Position numbers and translations under genes: made by a program. DNA of 64,000 nt from Desulfovibrio sp. Huiquan2017 (GTDB lineage Bacteria > Desulfobacterota > Desulfovibrionia > Desulfovibrionales > Desulfovibrionaceae), in assembly GCF_017351175.1 (NCBI RefSeq), contig NZ_JAFMPN010000002.1:62001-126000 (forward strand), given 5' to 3'. The notes under the pieces were generated by a model that worked only from the letters and a program-made list of their open reading frames with translations, ran no database searches and was not told the origin of the DNA. Shown here piece by piece: positions 36,469 to 46,187 of the stretch. Each line of letters opens with the position of its first letter. Positions within the stretch are counted from its first letter, which is position 1.

Positions 36469-39400
36469 TTACGCCTTGCGGACGTTGACCATGAAGGCCT
36501 TGGTTTCGGGGATGCCCGTGTTCGGGTCGCCTACGGACGGGGTCAGGATGTTGGCGGAATCGCCGCCGTCCTTGGGCCAGGTCCAGCCGAAGTGCCAGGG
36601 CAGGCCCACCTGATGGACCACGGTGCCCTGGATCGTGAACGGCTTGAGGCGCTTGGTCACGATGGCCTTGGCCCAGATGGAGCCGCGCAGGGAGTCCACC
36701 ATGACCTTTTCGCCGTTCTCAATGCCCCGGAACTCCGCGAGTTCCTCGCTTATTTCCACGAAGACCTGCGGCTCGGCCTCCACCAGCCAGGGCTGGTTGC
36801 GGGTCATGACGCCGGTCTGCCAGTGCTCGGTGACGCGGTAAGTGGTGCCCACCAGCGGGTATCTCGGGTCGCACACGGCCTTTTCCTCGGCGTCGAACTT
36901 GAGCGCCGTGGGATTGTGCAGGGTGTGCGAGAAGGGATGCGACTTCACCGGGCATTCCAGCGGTTCGTAGTATTCGGGGAACGGCCCGTCGGCCCGGCCG
37001 GGGCCGAAGATCTGGCCGAATCCATGCTTGCGCATGATGAAGGCGTACTTGGTCCCGGGGGCCCATCCGCCGTCGGGCACGTCGCCCACCCACTTCTCGC
37101 CGTTCCAGGCGATGACCGCCTTCTCCGGATTGAAGGGCTTGCCCTTGAGGTCCACCGAGGCGCGGTTGTAGAGCACGCGGCGGTTGACGGGCCAGCACCA
37201 GGAGAAGTTCGGGTACAGGCCGATGTTGGCCTGCTCCGGGGTTTGGGCCAGGTCGCGCCGGGCGGCCATGTTGCCCTTCTCGGTGTAGGAGTGGCAGTAC
37301 AGCCAGTTGCCCGAGGCGGTCGAGCCGTCGGCCTGCAGGAAGGCGAAGCTGGGAACCTGTTCACCCTTCTTGTACAGCTTGCCCTTGATCTCGACGTCAC
37401 GGGTGAAGTGGCCGTTGATCAGCTTGGCCGTCTTGTGGGGGTCGAACTCGCCGTCTGTGGCGATGGCGTCCCAGGTCAGGCGAGTGATGGGTTCGGGGTA
37501 GACGCCGCCTTCCTTCTCGTACAGGTGGCGGATCTCCTTCATCAGCTCGTACATGAGGTCGCCGTCCGGCTTGAGGCCGTTGGGCGCGTCCGGGCCCTTG
37601 TAGCGCCACTGCATCCAGCGGCCGGAGTTGGTGATGGAACCTTCCTTTTCGATGGACACGGCACAGGGCAGGAAGAAGACCTCGGTCTTGATCTTGGAGG
37701 GATCCATTCCCGGTCCTTCCCAGAACCATCCGGTTTCGTTGGGGAAGATGTTTACATTCACCAGCCAGTCGAGATTGGCCAGGGCTCTTCTGTTCTTGTT
37801 GGCATTGGCGCCCGAACAGGCCGGGTTCATGCCCCAGGCGAGCAGGCCCTTGAACTGGCCCTTTTCCATTTTGTCGAACAGGGTCAGCCAGGAGTATTCC
37901 ATGACCGAGCCGGAATCCAGGCGCGGCAGGAATTGGTAGGCGTCTTCCGGGGTGTCGTCTTGCCACATGGACTTGATCAGCGAGGTCGAATACTTGGGGA
38001 AGTTGCCCCACCAGTTGGCCGATTTGGGATCATGGGAGACCGGGGTGTTGGCCTTGTTGTACGCGGCCAGGTCCGGCTGGGACGCCTTGGGCGTGGACAG
38101 GTAGCCGGGCAGGATATGGAACAGCAGGCAGTGGTCCGTGGACCCCTGGACGTTCGATTCGCCGCGCAGGGCGTTGACGCCGCCGCCGGCCACGCCGATG
38201 TTGCCCAGCAGAAGCTGGATCATGGCCATGGTGCGGATGTTCTGTACGCCCACGGAGTGCTGGGTCCAGCCCATGGCGTACATGATGGTTCCGGCCTTGT
38301 CCGCCTTGCCGGTGGCCGCATAGGTCTCGTACAGCTTGATCAGGTCTTCCTTCTTCATGCCCGAGATGGCGGCGACCTTGTCCATGTCGTAGCGTGCGTA
38401 ATGCTTCTTGAGCAACTGGTACACGCACTGGGGATCGGTCAGGGTCGGGTCCTTCCGGGGATTGCCCTCGGCGTCCATGGCAAAGGCCCAGGTGGACTTG
38501 TCGTAGGACCGGGTGGCTTCGTTGTAGCCGGAGAACAGGCCGTCGTTGAACGAGAACTTGTCGCCGACGATGAAGGAGGCGTTGGTGTAGTCCACCACGT
38601 ACTCCTTGAAGATCAGGTCGTGATCCAGGATGTACTTGATCATGCCGCCGAGCACGGCGATGTCCGCGCCGGAGCGGATGCCCGCGTAGAAGTCGGCCTT
38701 GGCCGAGGTCCTGGTGAAACGGGGATCGACGTGAATCAGGGTGGCGCCGTTTTCCTGCGCCCTGGTCACCCACTTGAAGGAAATGGGGTGGTTTTCGGCA
38801 GCGTTGCTGCCCATGATGAGAACACAATTGGAGTTCTGGATGTCAATCCAGTGGTTGGTCATCGCACCGCGTCCGAACGACTCTGCCAGAGCCGCAACAG
38901 TCGCGCTGTGTCAGATACGTGCCTGGTGTTCCACATACACCAGGCCGAGGCTGCGGAGCATCGTCTGGTAGGCCCAACACTCCTCGTTATCCAATGCGGC
39001 GGAGCCCACGGAGGCGATGCCGTCGCAGCGGTTGACCACCTGGCCCTTTGCGTTTTTTTCGGTCCAGGTCTTGTCGCGGGTTTCCTTGATTCGCTTGGCG
39101 ATGGTTTCCAGCGCCCAGGACAGGGAGACCTTCTTGAATTTGTTGGAATAGGGGGCCCGGTACAGGACCGAGTCCGGGCGGCGGTCATTTTCGGCTACTT
39201 GCCAGATGGACGCGCCCTTGGCGCACAGGGCGCCTTCGTTGATCGGATGGTCGGGGTCGCCTTCGACGTTGACGGCCCGCATGTCCTTGAGAGACGTGTT
39301 CACGATCAGGCCGCAGCCCACGGCGCAGTAACAGCATACTGACGTGGTCTGCTTGCTCCACTTCGGGGTCAGGGCCGATACGTGGTCAGGCAGGGTCGCC

Positions 39401-39495
39401 GCCTTGGCCTTGCATCCGAACCCGAGCCCGCCGAACGCCGTGGCAGTGGCCGCGACGGCGGAGAGCTTGAGGAAGTTTCTCCGGTTGGTGTGCAT
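36469..39495 (-). CDS. fdhA: Formate dehydrogenase alpha subunit, selenocysteine-containing
   Basis: The catalytic subunit oxidises formate to CO2 with a Mo- or W-bis-pterin centre. The reading frame is interrupted once, by TGA at 38913-38911, inside ARI-U-HSATVAALAESFGRGAM, the invariant Sec position of these enzymes. Read through, it gives 1008 residues with Sec195. A Tat signal (RRNFLKLSA) is at the N-terminus and a 4Fe-4S motif (CCYCAVGCG ... GALCAKG) spans about residues 54-93. A SECIS hairpin follows the TGA. GGAGG precedes ATG 39495. SelA/B/C must be encoded elsewhere. Confidence 0.95.
38878..38903 (-). promoter_or_regulatory. SECIS element for Sec195 of fdhA
   Basis: After the TGA, CGACT pairs with AGTCG, then a short internal loop, then TGC pairs with GCA around a 7-base apical loop (GGCTCTG). 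The upper stem begins 14 bases after the TGA, which agrees with the E. coli fdhF spacing as I recall it. This supports SelB-dependent readthrough over frameshift or nonsense mutation. Confidence 0.75.
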
Positions 39496-39519
39496 TCTAC
39501 CTCCTGTGTTGAGTGCGGG

Positions 39520-39750
39520 TCAGCGCCCGCGGATCTCGCGGCCGAGCGCCACGAGGAGCTTGTAGCCGCCGGCCGGTACGGCGGGCCCGCGAGAGGCCTT
39601 GACGATGTCCGGTTCCGCGCGGTTGGCGTGGAACTCGGGGGCCATCGTTTCGGCCGCCAGGCGAACCTCGGCCGCAGCGAATCCCAGCCCGGAGAAGGGC
39701 GGTGGGCTCACGGCGGCTCCAGTCGGCAAATGTTGGTTGTTCATGCGCAT
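39520..39750 (-). CDS. Small protein of unknown function upstream of fdhA
   Basis: A 76-residue ORF that begins with GAGAGG 7 bases before ATG 39750 (a second ATG is at 39744) and ends 24 bases before fdhA, so it should be the first gene of the fdh operon. It is hydrophilic, with Pro/Ala-rich middle and a basic C-terminus, no cysteines and no membrane segment. I do not recognise a family. A short chaperone-like or leader role is possible but unproven. Confidence 0.6.
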   Translation of the reverse strand: MRMNNQHLPTGAAVSPPPFSGLGFAAAEVRLAAETMAPEFHANRAEPDIVKASRGPAVPAGGYKLLVALGREIRGR

Positions 39751-39892
39751 GCGCGTACCTCTCCCATTACATCTGTTGTCACCGTTATGCGGCATCTCCG
39801 ACGAGCGGGCAAAGAAATGGGTCTTGCAGGGTTTCTTACACAGGGAAAAACGTGCTTTTTTTAGCAGAATGGCGCTATTGCTGGATCTACTT

Positions 39893-39910
39893 TATGTCAA
39901 ATATGGCATA
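39893..39910. promoter_or_regulatory. Palindromic operator TATGTC-N6-GGCATA (fdh promoter)
   Basis: The extended 22-base inverted repeat (39891-39912) has 9-bp arms with one mismatch. It lies 143 bases upstream of the small ORF heading the fdhA unit. The same architecture occurs 139 bases upstream of fdhE. The cognate regulator is not identified. Confidence 0.6.
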
Positions 39911-39989
39911 AATTGATTTCAGCCCCACGGTTTGACACCGGTGAATTCGGGCGAAAAGGCAAGGGCCGGGCGGCGTCCGCCCGTTCGGG

Positions 39990-40919
39990 CTAGTCGGTGT
40001 TGGGCACCAGGGCGCAGAGATAGGCGGCCAGGATTTCGTTCAACGGCTTGTCGCGGTTGTTGAAGCGGAATTCCAACTCCTTCATGTACAGGGGGAAGCG
40101 TTGGCAGGAGATGCCCCGGAATTTTTTGATGCGCGACTGGGCGTATTCCCAGAATTCGTCGTGCACGGCGTCGATGTGCGGGGGCTCGTCGTAGCGACGG
40201 ATGACTTCGTAGGGCAGTGAGTCGTTTCCACAGAACATGAGCGCGTCGTATTCCTTGTAGCGGTCCGTGTAGACCAGGTTGCCCGAGCGGATGAGCTTCA
40301 GATGGAAGTTCATGTGGAAGTGGAACAGGGTTTCGGCCTGGAACCCCGGCACCAGGTCGATGAAGACCAGGTCGTCGCGGCGCAGGATGCCGTAGACCGG
40401 GATGGTGTCCATGCGCATCTCGCGCGGGCCGCCGGTCAGCCGGTTGCCCTTGAGATAGGAGTCCAGGCCCGTGGCCGGGCTGATCAACTGCCGGGCGTCC
40501 AGGGCGTTGGCCAGGATGGCGAAGCGGATGGCGGTCAGGGCCTTGTAGACCGTATTATAGGACAGCCCGAGTTCTTCCTTCATCTGGTGGACCGAGCGTT
40601 CTTCCACGAACTGGACGATGAGCCGGAGCCATTCGCCGGGGGTCAGGGCTCCATTGTTGATCCATCGGCCCGAAAAGGGCTGGAAGGTGTACTTGCAGGC
40701 CGCGCAGCGCAGCCGCTCGCCGGACAGGCTATAGACTTTGCGATGCCCGCAGCGCGGACAGAAGGGGTCGCCCGTGGGCCAGGCCAGTTCCAGCAGGTAG
40801 TCCCTGGCCTTGTCCTCGTCGTGCAGCAGGCACTCGAAGGCGGCGTCGTCATCCGGCGTCGCGATGATCGGCATGATGTGCGAGTTTCTCTGCATGGCGT
40901 TCCGTTGCGTTTCGGACAT
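39990..40919 (-). CDS. IS1595-type transposase-like protein, apparently domesticated
   Basis: A 309-residue protein with an N-terminal zinc ribbon (CPRCG ... CAACK, about residues 54-75) and an IS1595/ISXO2-like transposase core ending in ELEFRFNNRD. The catalytic pattern is altered: the usual DE.Y.GG becomes LDSYLKG, VYTDRYKEYD is kept, and the final N..E.FW motif reads DAVHDEFW. It starts 15 bases after fdhE with GGGAGG in between, which leaves no room for a terminal inverted repeat on that side. It looks like a fixed operon member, not a mobile element. Function is unknown; DNA binding is possible. Confidence 0.72.
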   Translation of the reverse strand: MSETQRNAMQRNSHIMPIIATPDDDAAFECLLHDEDKARDYLLELAWPTGDPFCPRCGHRKVYSLSGERLRCAACKYTFQPFSGRWINNGALTPGEWLRLIVQFVEERSVHQMKEELGLSYNTVYKALTAIRFAILANALDARQLISPATGLDSYLKGNRLTGGPREMRMDTIPVYGILRRDDLVFIDLVPGFQAETLFHFHMNFHLKLIRSGNLVYTDRYKEYDALMFCGNDSLPYEVIRRYDEPPHIDAVHDEFWEYAQSRIKKFRGISCQRFPLYMKELEFRFNNRDKPLNEILAAYLCALVPNTD

Positions 40920-40934
40920 GGGTGCCTCCCGCGG

Positions 40935-41822
40935 TTAAAACCCCCAGGCGGACAGGGTCGCCCGCCGGTACCCCTGGTTGGCGGCCACGTAGTCCAGGGC
41001 CAGGGAATCCAGGTCATCCAGGACCGGGAGCGCCACGCGGTCCAGGTCCCGGAAGTCGATGGTCTTGATGTAGGTCTTGCAGCTCTCGCAGACGTCCACC
41101 CGGAAGCCGGGCTCCTCGTCCACGGTGAAGAAGGTCAGTTTCTTCTGGTCGTCCTCGCCGCAGACCGGACAGACGAGGCGCCTGATCCGATAGTGATGGC
41201 GGCAGAATGAGCAGGTGGCATGCCGGAACCCCTCCTTTTGTTCCAGGGAGGAGATGAGCGGCATGGACCCGCAGATGGGGCAGGTACCCACGGGCTGGAC
41301 CTTCACGTCGGGCAGTTTGTCGGCGAGCATTCCGGCCGCGGCTTCCATGGACGGGCCCATGGCCGCCATGACCAGGAAAGGCAGGGTCCTGGGGGCATCC
41401 TGCATGCGCTCGGCCCAGCGGCCGAAGAAGGCGGTGTCGTCGTCCAGGAAGCGGCGGAATAGCTCGTCCGGGGTCAGGTCGCCGGCATACAACGCCCGAG
41501 CCACGATCTCGGCGCCCTCGCCCAGAGATCCGCCCGTTTTGCGGACCATGGCGACGAGCTTGCCGAGCAGTTGTTCGGCCTGGACCGGATCAAAGGGGAA
41601 ATCCTCACGGTTGATCAGGGAGACTCCCTGGAGCACGGCCTCGGGCAGGGCCAGGGCGCTGTCCGGGGGCAGACTCACTTCGGCCTCGGGCAGGGCGGCC
41701 AGTTGCAGATGGCTCACTTCGTCGAGCAGGTCGATGAGTTCGGCGGATAGGTAGGACTTCTTTCGCAGTTGCGCGAGCTTGCGTTCGAGCCTGCTCGTTT
41801 CGAGGGCCATGTCGCGTTCCAT
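40935..41822 (-). CDS. fdhE: Formate dehydrogenase accessory protein FdhE
   Basis: A 295-residue maturation factor that acts on formate dehydrogenase before or during export. The zinc/iron-binding C-terminal half has four CxxC pairs: CPICG, CSFCR, CPVCG and CESCK. GGAG precedes ATG 41822. It is the first gene of a two-gene unit with the transposase-like gene and has its own promoter region (231 bases after fdhD) carrying the TATGCC-N6-GGCATA palindrome. Confidence 0.9.
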   Translation of the reverse strand: MERDMALETSRLERKLAQLRKKSYLSAELIDLLDEVSHLQLAALPEAEVSLPPDSALALPEAVLQGVSLINREDFPFDPVQAEQLLGKLVAMVRKTGGSLGEGAEIVARALYAGDLTPDELFRRFLDDDTAFFGRWAERMQDAPRTLPFLVMAAMGPSMEAAAGMLADKLPDVKVQPVGTCPICGSMPLISSLEQKEGFRHATCSFCRHHYRIRRLVCPVCGEDDQKKLTFFTVDEEPGFRVDVCESCKTYIKTIDFRDLDRVALPVLDDLDSLALDYVAANQGYRRATLSAWGF

Positions 41823-41960
41823 GTGGTTCTCCAGAGTGTTTTCCGATCTGGAAAAACAGTATGGGGATGCGTATCATCTTGCCAAAGGTTCTACACTTAC
41901 TCAAGGTTTTGCACAAGAGTATTGCAGTATGCCGTAATAACTTTATATTTTTGACATAAT

Positions 41961-41978
41961 TATGCCTGTGGCGGCATA
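41961..41978. promoter_or_regulatory. Palindromic operator TATGCC-N6-GGCATA (fdhE promoter)
   Basis: Perfect 6-bp arms and a 6-base spacer lie 139 bases upstream of fdhE. A half-site in the other orientation, TGACATAA (41952-41959), abuts it, and the TGACATAA and TTATGCC words also form the operator in front of the fdhA unit. Co-regulation of enzyme and maturation genes is inferred. Confidence 0.6.
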
Positions 41979-42053
41979 GTATTGATAGAATGGCTCAATA
42001 AAACAGGCGGGTTACAAAGGCAAAAAAAATCATGCGGAAAGGTGGGGAGAGGG

Positions 42054-42833
42054 TCAGAACCCGATGATCCGGCCGTTGTCGTTGTAGACCCAGAAGCTGT
42101 CGTCGCGGATGTTGCCGATGAGGGTGATGCCGGTTTTCTTGGCCAGCTCCACGGAAAAACTGGTGGCCACGGCCGTGGAAGCCAGGACCGGAATGCCGAT
42201 GCGGACCACCTTGAGGAGGATTTCCGAGGCCACCCGGCCGGTGGTCACGATCATCTTGTCGTCCACGGCCACGTCGTCGAGAAAGCATTGGCCGCAGAGC
42301 ATGTCTATGGCGTTGTGCCGTCCGATGTCCTCGCGGAACAGGAGCATTTCCTCCGGGGTGCACAGGGAGGAGTTGTGGCAGCCGCGCGTGCTCTTGTACA
42401 GGATCGAGCGGTCGTGCAGCTCTCCGGCCAGGGCCAGGATCTGCTCCGGGGTGACGCGTACGTCGCCGCCCACCTTGCGTTTGGAGATGGTCGCCACGTT
42501 GCGCCCGAAATTGGTGCCCTTGCCGCAGCCCGAAGTTATGGACCGTTCCATGACCCGGTCCTTCCACGGATCGTGGCAGGTGTCCACTTCGGCCACCAGC
42601 CGGTCTCCCTCGTCCCGCACGGTCAGGTCCGTGATCTGGGCCGGACTGGACAGGAAGGCGTCGGATTTGAGGAAGCCCACGGCCAGGTACTCGGGGTACT
42701 TGGCCGTGCACAGCAGGGTGACCACCTCGCGTCCGTTGAGCATGATGGTCAGGGGCACTTCGCGGATGGATTCGATCCGTTTGCGCCGGAACCCCTGCCG
42801 GTATTCGTAGACGTCGTATTCTTTCGATTCCAT
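42054..42833 (-). CDS. fdhD: Formate dehydrogenase sulfurtransferase FdhD
   Basis: A 259-residue FdhD/NarQ protein that transfers sulfur from a cysteine desulfurase to the Mo/W-bis-pterin cofactor, essential for active formate dehydrogenase. Recognisable parts are YPEYLAVGFLKSD, the TSGCGKG loop, STRGCHNSS, DIGRHNAIDM and the C-terminal TGITLIG segment. The E. coli CxxC pair is not present as such; single cysteines occur in SGCGKG and RGCHNSSLC. It lies upstream of fdhE on the same strand, separated by a 231-base promoter region. Confidence 0.93.
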   Translation of the reverse strand: MESKEYDVYEYRQGFRRKRIESIREVPLTIMLNGREVVTLLCTAKYPEYLAVGFLKSDAFLSSPAQITDLTVRDEGDRLVAEVDTCHDPWKDRVMERSITSGCGKGTNFGRNVATISKRKVGGDVRVTPEQILALAGELHDRSILYKSTRGCHNSSLCTPEEMLLFREDIGRHNAIDMLCGQCFLDDVAVDDKMIVTTGRVASEILLKVVRIGIPVLASTAVATSFSVELAKKTGITLIGNIRDDSFWVYNDNGRIIGF

Positions 42834-43071
42834 TTCGGTATTTCGCCTCCGCCCGGTCGGACGCCGATTCTTCCGATATCCTCACTATCGGCTCGCGGCG
42901 TTCGTGGGCAAGTCGGGCTATTTTGCCCTGACTCTCACACCCGCTTTTCTTGTCCGGGCATGATCCCGCGTTCCGATCAAACGGGCGCGAAGCGGATGCC
43001 CGCCGGCTCGCTTGATACCAGGGATTCGGGTGAGGACGGCCGGAACGGTGTGGCTGACCGGGACCTCGCCC

Positions 43072-46000
43072 CTATTCCCCTTCGGAGTGAAGGCCGGGTT
43101 TCAGGTCGCTGCCTTGCCGCACGACGTCGGGGTTCCATTCGTACCCCTTGAAGCCCTGCCGGAAGAACAGGGAGTAGAGCACGGGGCAGAGGACCAGCGT
43201 CAGCACCGTGGCCACGGTCAGGCCGGACATGATCAGGTTGGCCATGGGCCGCCACATCTCTCCGCCCTGGAGGGAGAGCGGGACCATGCCGATGATGGTC
43301 GTGGTGGCGGTCATGATGATGGGCCGGGCCCGTTCCATGGCCGAGAGCACGATGGCGTCGGGCGGGGCGAGACCCCGTTTGCGTTGGATTTCGATGCGGT
43401 CGATGAGCATGATGGCGTTGTTCACGATGATGCCGAGCAGCGAGATCATGCCGAGCATGGCCATGAAGCCGAAGGGCGAGTTGGTGGCCAGCATGCCGGC
43501 GGAGATGCCGATGATCATGGGGGGCAGGGTGAGCAGGATGATCAGCGGGCGGCGGATGGAGTTGAACTGGAAGACGAGCACGAGGACGAGCAGTCCCATG
43601 GCCAGGGGCATGTTGGCGTTGATGGCCGCCTGGGCCTCCGAGCTCTCCTCGAACTCGCCGCCGTACTCCACGGTGTAGCCCAGCGGCCAGTCGGGGCCGT
43701 CCATGAGTTCTTTCACGGCCGGGCGGACCTTGGCCAGGATGGACTGGGCGTAATAGCCGTCGGCCACATCCGCCTTGATGGTCATGGTCCGGCCCTGGTC
43801 GCGGCGACGGATGTCCGAGGGCTGCCAGTCCAGGCGGGTGGTGGCCACCTGGGACAGGGGCACGCTCACGCCGGAGTCGTAGGAGTAGACGTTGAGGGAG
43901 TCGATCTTGTCCAGGTGATTGCGGAAGCCCTCGTCGTTGCGCAGCAGGATGGGGATGATCGTGTCGCCGTCGCGGTAATCGGAAGCGGGCAGGCCTGACA
44001 TGGCGGTCTGGAGGGACACGGCCACATCGAAGCTGGACAGCCCGGCCTCGCGGGCCTTGTCCTGGTCCACCTGGACGACCATTTTCTTGGTCCACTGCCC
44101 CCAGTCGTCCCAGACGCGGGTGACGCCCTGCCGGGCTTCCACGATGGGCGCGATCTTGTCGCGCAGGGTATAGAGGGTCTTGATGTCCGGTCCGGACAGG
44201 CGGATCTGGAGCTTGGCCCCCACGGGCGGACCGTTCATGAGCTTGTTCAGACTGTAGTCGGCGTCGGGAAAGTCCTTTTCCAGGGTCTGCCGGGTGCGCT
44301 TGATGACCTGTTCCACGGATTCGATGGAAACGGTGTTGACCACGAAGGTGGCCAGGTTGTCGTTCTTCTGTTCGAGGTTCAGGGGCAGGTACCAGCGCGG
44401 TCCGCCGTGACCCACGAACACGCCCACGCTGGTCACGTCGCGGTCGGCCAGAAGCACCTTTTCGAGCCGTTCCACGCGCCGTTCCGTGGCCGTGATGTCC
44501 GTGCCGTAGGGTTGCCAGAAGTCGATGGTGAACTGGGCCCGCTCGTTGGGCGGAAAGAACATCTTGGGCAGGAACTGGAAGGCCCAGCCCGAGACGGCGC
44601 AGCACAAGAGAATCCCGGTCACGAATACGGCGCGGTGGGCCAGGCTCCACATGAGCAGCCCCCGGTAGAGGCGGTAGAGGCGGCTGGAAAAGGTCTGGAT
44701 GGTGGCCTTGGGCTTGAGCAGGTAGTAGCACAACATGGGGACCAGGGACATGGACAGTCCCCAGGAGCAGGTCAGGGTCAGGGTGACGACGATGAACAGG
44801 GAGGAGCAGAACTCGCCCACCGGATGGGTGGTGGCCAGGGGGATGGGCAGGAAGGCGAAGATGGTGGTCAGGGAAGCCGCCAGCAGCGGCATCCACAGTT
44901 CGCCGACCGCGCCGGTGGCGGCCTTGAGACGGTTTTCGCCCGAGGCCAGCCGGACCAGGATGGCCTCGGACACGACCACGCCGTTGTCCACGAGGATGCC
45001 CAGCGAGATGATCAGCGAGGCGATGGAGATGCGTTGCAGCCCCACACCGAAGTAGGGCATGAGGGCGATGCAGCCGAGCATGGCCATGGGCACCAGGGAC
45101 CCGGCGATGACGCCTGTGCGCAGCCCCGCGAAGAGCAGGATGATGACGACGACGAAGGCGAAGGACTCCAGGAGGTTGATCATGAAGTCGTTGATGGCCT
45201 TGTTCACGTAGTCGGGCTGGAACACGACCAGGTCGGTGTCCAGGCCGACGTACATGTCGGCCCGAAGCTCGTCGAGGCGTTTGGCGACCCGATCGCCCAG
45301 TTCGGTGATGTTGCCGCCGTCTGCCATGGACACGGCCAGCATGAGGCACGGTTTGCCGTTGTATCGGGCCATGGTGGACGGCGGGTCCGAGAAGCCGCGC
45401 GAGATGTCGGCCACGTCGGCCAGGCGGACCGAGGTCTTTTTGCCGGGCGGGCGGATGGACAGGGAATAGATGTCCTCCACGCCCTTGAATTCGCCGGTGG
45501 GCTCGATGACGATGCGTTCGGGCCCGACCATGCTCGACCCGCTGGGCTGGAGGGTGTTCTGGTTGTCGATCATCTGGGCCAGGACAAAGGGGCTGATCCC
45601 GGCGGCGGCCATGCGCGAGTTGGTGAAGTCCACGAAGATGCGTTCATCCTGCACGCCCCAGCGTTCGACCTTGCCCACGCCCTTGAGCTTGAGCAGTTCG
45701 TCGCGCATGCGATCGGCCGTGTCCTTGAGCTCACGGTAGGAAAATCCGTCGCCGGTCAAGGCGATGACGATGCCGTAGACGTCGCCGAATTCGTCGTTGA
45801 CCACCGGGGTCTGGGCTTCGTCGGGCAGATCCTTGGCGGCGTCGTCCACCTTGTTGCGCAACTTCTGCCAATAGGGCTGCATATCCATGATGACGTCCTG
45901 GAATTCCACCTCGATGATGGACAGGCTGGACATGGACTGGGACTTGACGGTCTTGACTCCGTCGATTTCCCGGATTTTTTCTTCGAGCTTGTCGGTGACC

Positions 46001-46185
46001 AGTTCCTCGACGCGCTGGGGCGATGCGCCGGGAAAGACCGTGGAGATGACGCCGGTGCGGATGGTGAAGTCCGGGTCTTCGCCTTTGGGGATGGAGAAGA
46101 AGGTCATTACTCCGCTGACGGCGATGAGCAGGAAGATGACGAGAGAGGTGCGGTTGTTGGTGATGCACCACTTGGCCAGGTTCAT
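43072..46185 (-). CDS. RND family efflux pump, inner-membrane subunit
   Basis: A 1037-residue AcrB-type transporter: TM1 at about residues 13-30, two large periplasmic loops, and 12 helices in all. The proton-relay helix signature SLGILVDNGVVVSEA is in TM4 and an analogous SLLGIIVNNAIMLID in TM10. It should export drugs, solvents or other amphiphiles with the adjacent fusion protein. No outer-membrane TolC-like gene follows, so that partner is encoded elsewhere. Its ATG is 2 bases after the fusion-protein stop. Confidence 0.93.
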   Translation of the reverse strand: MNLAKWCITNNRTSLVIFLLIAVSGVMTFFSIPKGEDPDFTIRTGVISTVFPGASPQRVEELVTDKLEEKIREIDGVKTVKSQSMSSLSIIEVEFQDVIMDMQPYWQKLRNKVDDAAKDLPDEAQTPVVNDEFGDVYGIVIALTGDGFSYRELKDTADRMRDELLKLKGVGKVERWGVQDERIFVDFTNSRMAAAGISPFVLAQMIDNQNTLQPSGSSMVGPERIVIEPTGEFKGVEDIYSLSIRPPGKKTSVRLADVADISRGFSDPPSTMARYNGKPCLMLAVSMADGGNITELGDRVAKRLDELRADMYVGLDTDLVVFQPDYVNKAINDFMINLLESFAFVVVIILLFAGLRTGVIAGSLVPMAMLGCIALMPYFGVGLQRISIASLIISLGILVDNGVVVSEAILVRLASGENRLKAATGAVGELWMPLLAASLTTIFAFLPIPLATTHPVGEFCSSLFIVVTLTLTCSWGLSMSLVPMLCYYLLKPKATIQTFSSRLYRLYRGLLMWSLAHRAVFVTGILLCCAVSGWAFQFLPKMFFPPNERAQFTIDFWQPYGTDITATERRVERLEKVLLADRDVTSVGVFVGHGGPRWYLPLNLEQKNDNLATFVVNTVSIESVEQVIKRTRQTLEKDFPDADYSLNKLMNGPPVGAKLQIRLSGPDIKTLYTLRDKIAPIVEARQGVTRVWDDWGQWTKKMVVQVDQDKAREAGLSSFDVAVSLQTAMSGLPASDYRDGDTIIPILLRNDEGFRNHLDKIDSLNVYSYDSGVSVPLSQVATTRLDWQPSDIRRRDQGRTMTIKADVADGYYAQSILAKVRPAVKELMDGPDWPLGYTVEYGGEFEESSEAQAAINANMPLAMGLLVLVLVFQFNSIRRPLIILLTLPPMIIGISAGMLATNSPFGFMAMLGMISLLGIIVNNAIMLIDRIEIQRKRGLAPPDAIVLSAMERARPIIMTATTTIIGMVPLSLQGGEMWRPMANLIMSGLTVATVLTLVLCPVLYSLFFRQGFKGYEWNPDVVRQGSDLKPGLHSEGE

Positions 46186-46187
46186 GG

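Noticed and set aside
38863-38913. Apparent nonsense mutation or frameshift splitting fdhA
   Set aside because: The TGA is in frame at the invariant selenocysteine position and followed by a SECIS-like hairpin.
39950-40935. Intact insertion sequence
   Set aside because: No terminal inverted repeats or target duplication could be seen, and the gene is coupled to fdhE with a ribosome site in a 15-base gap.
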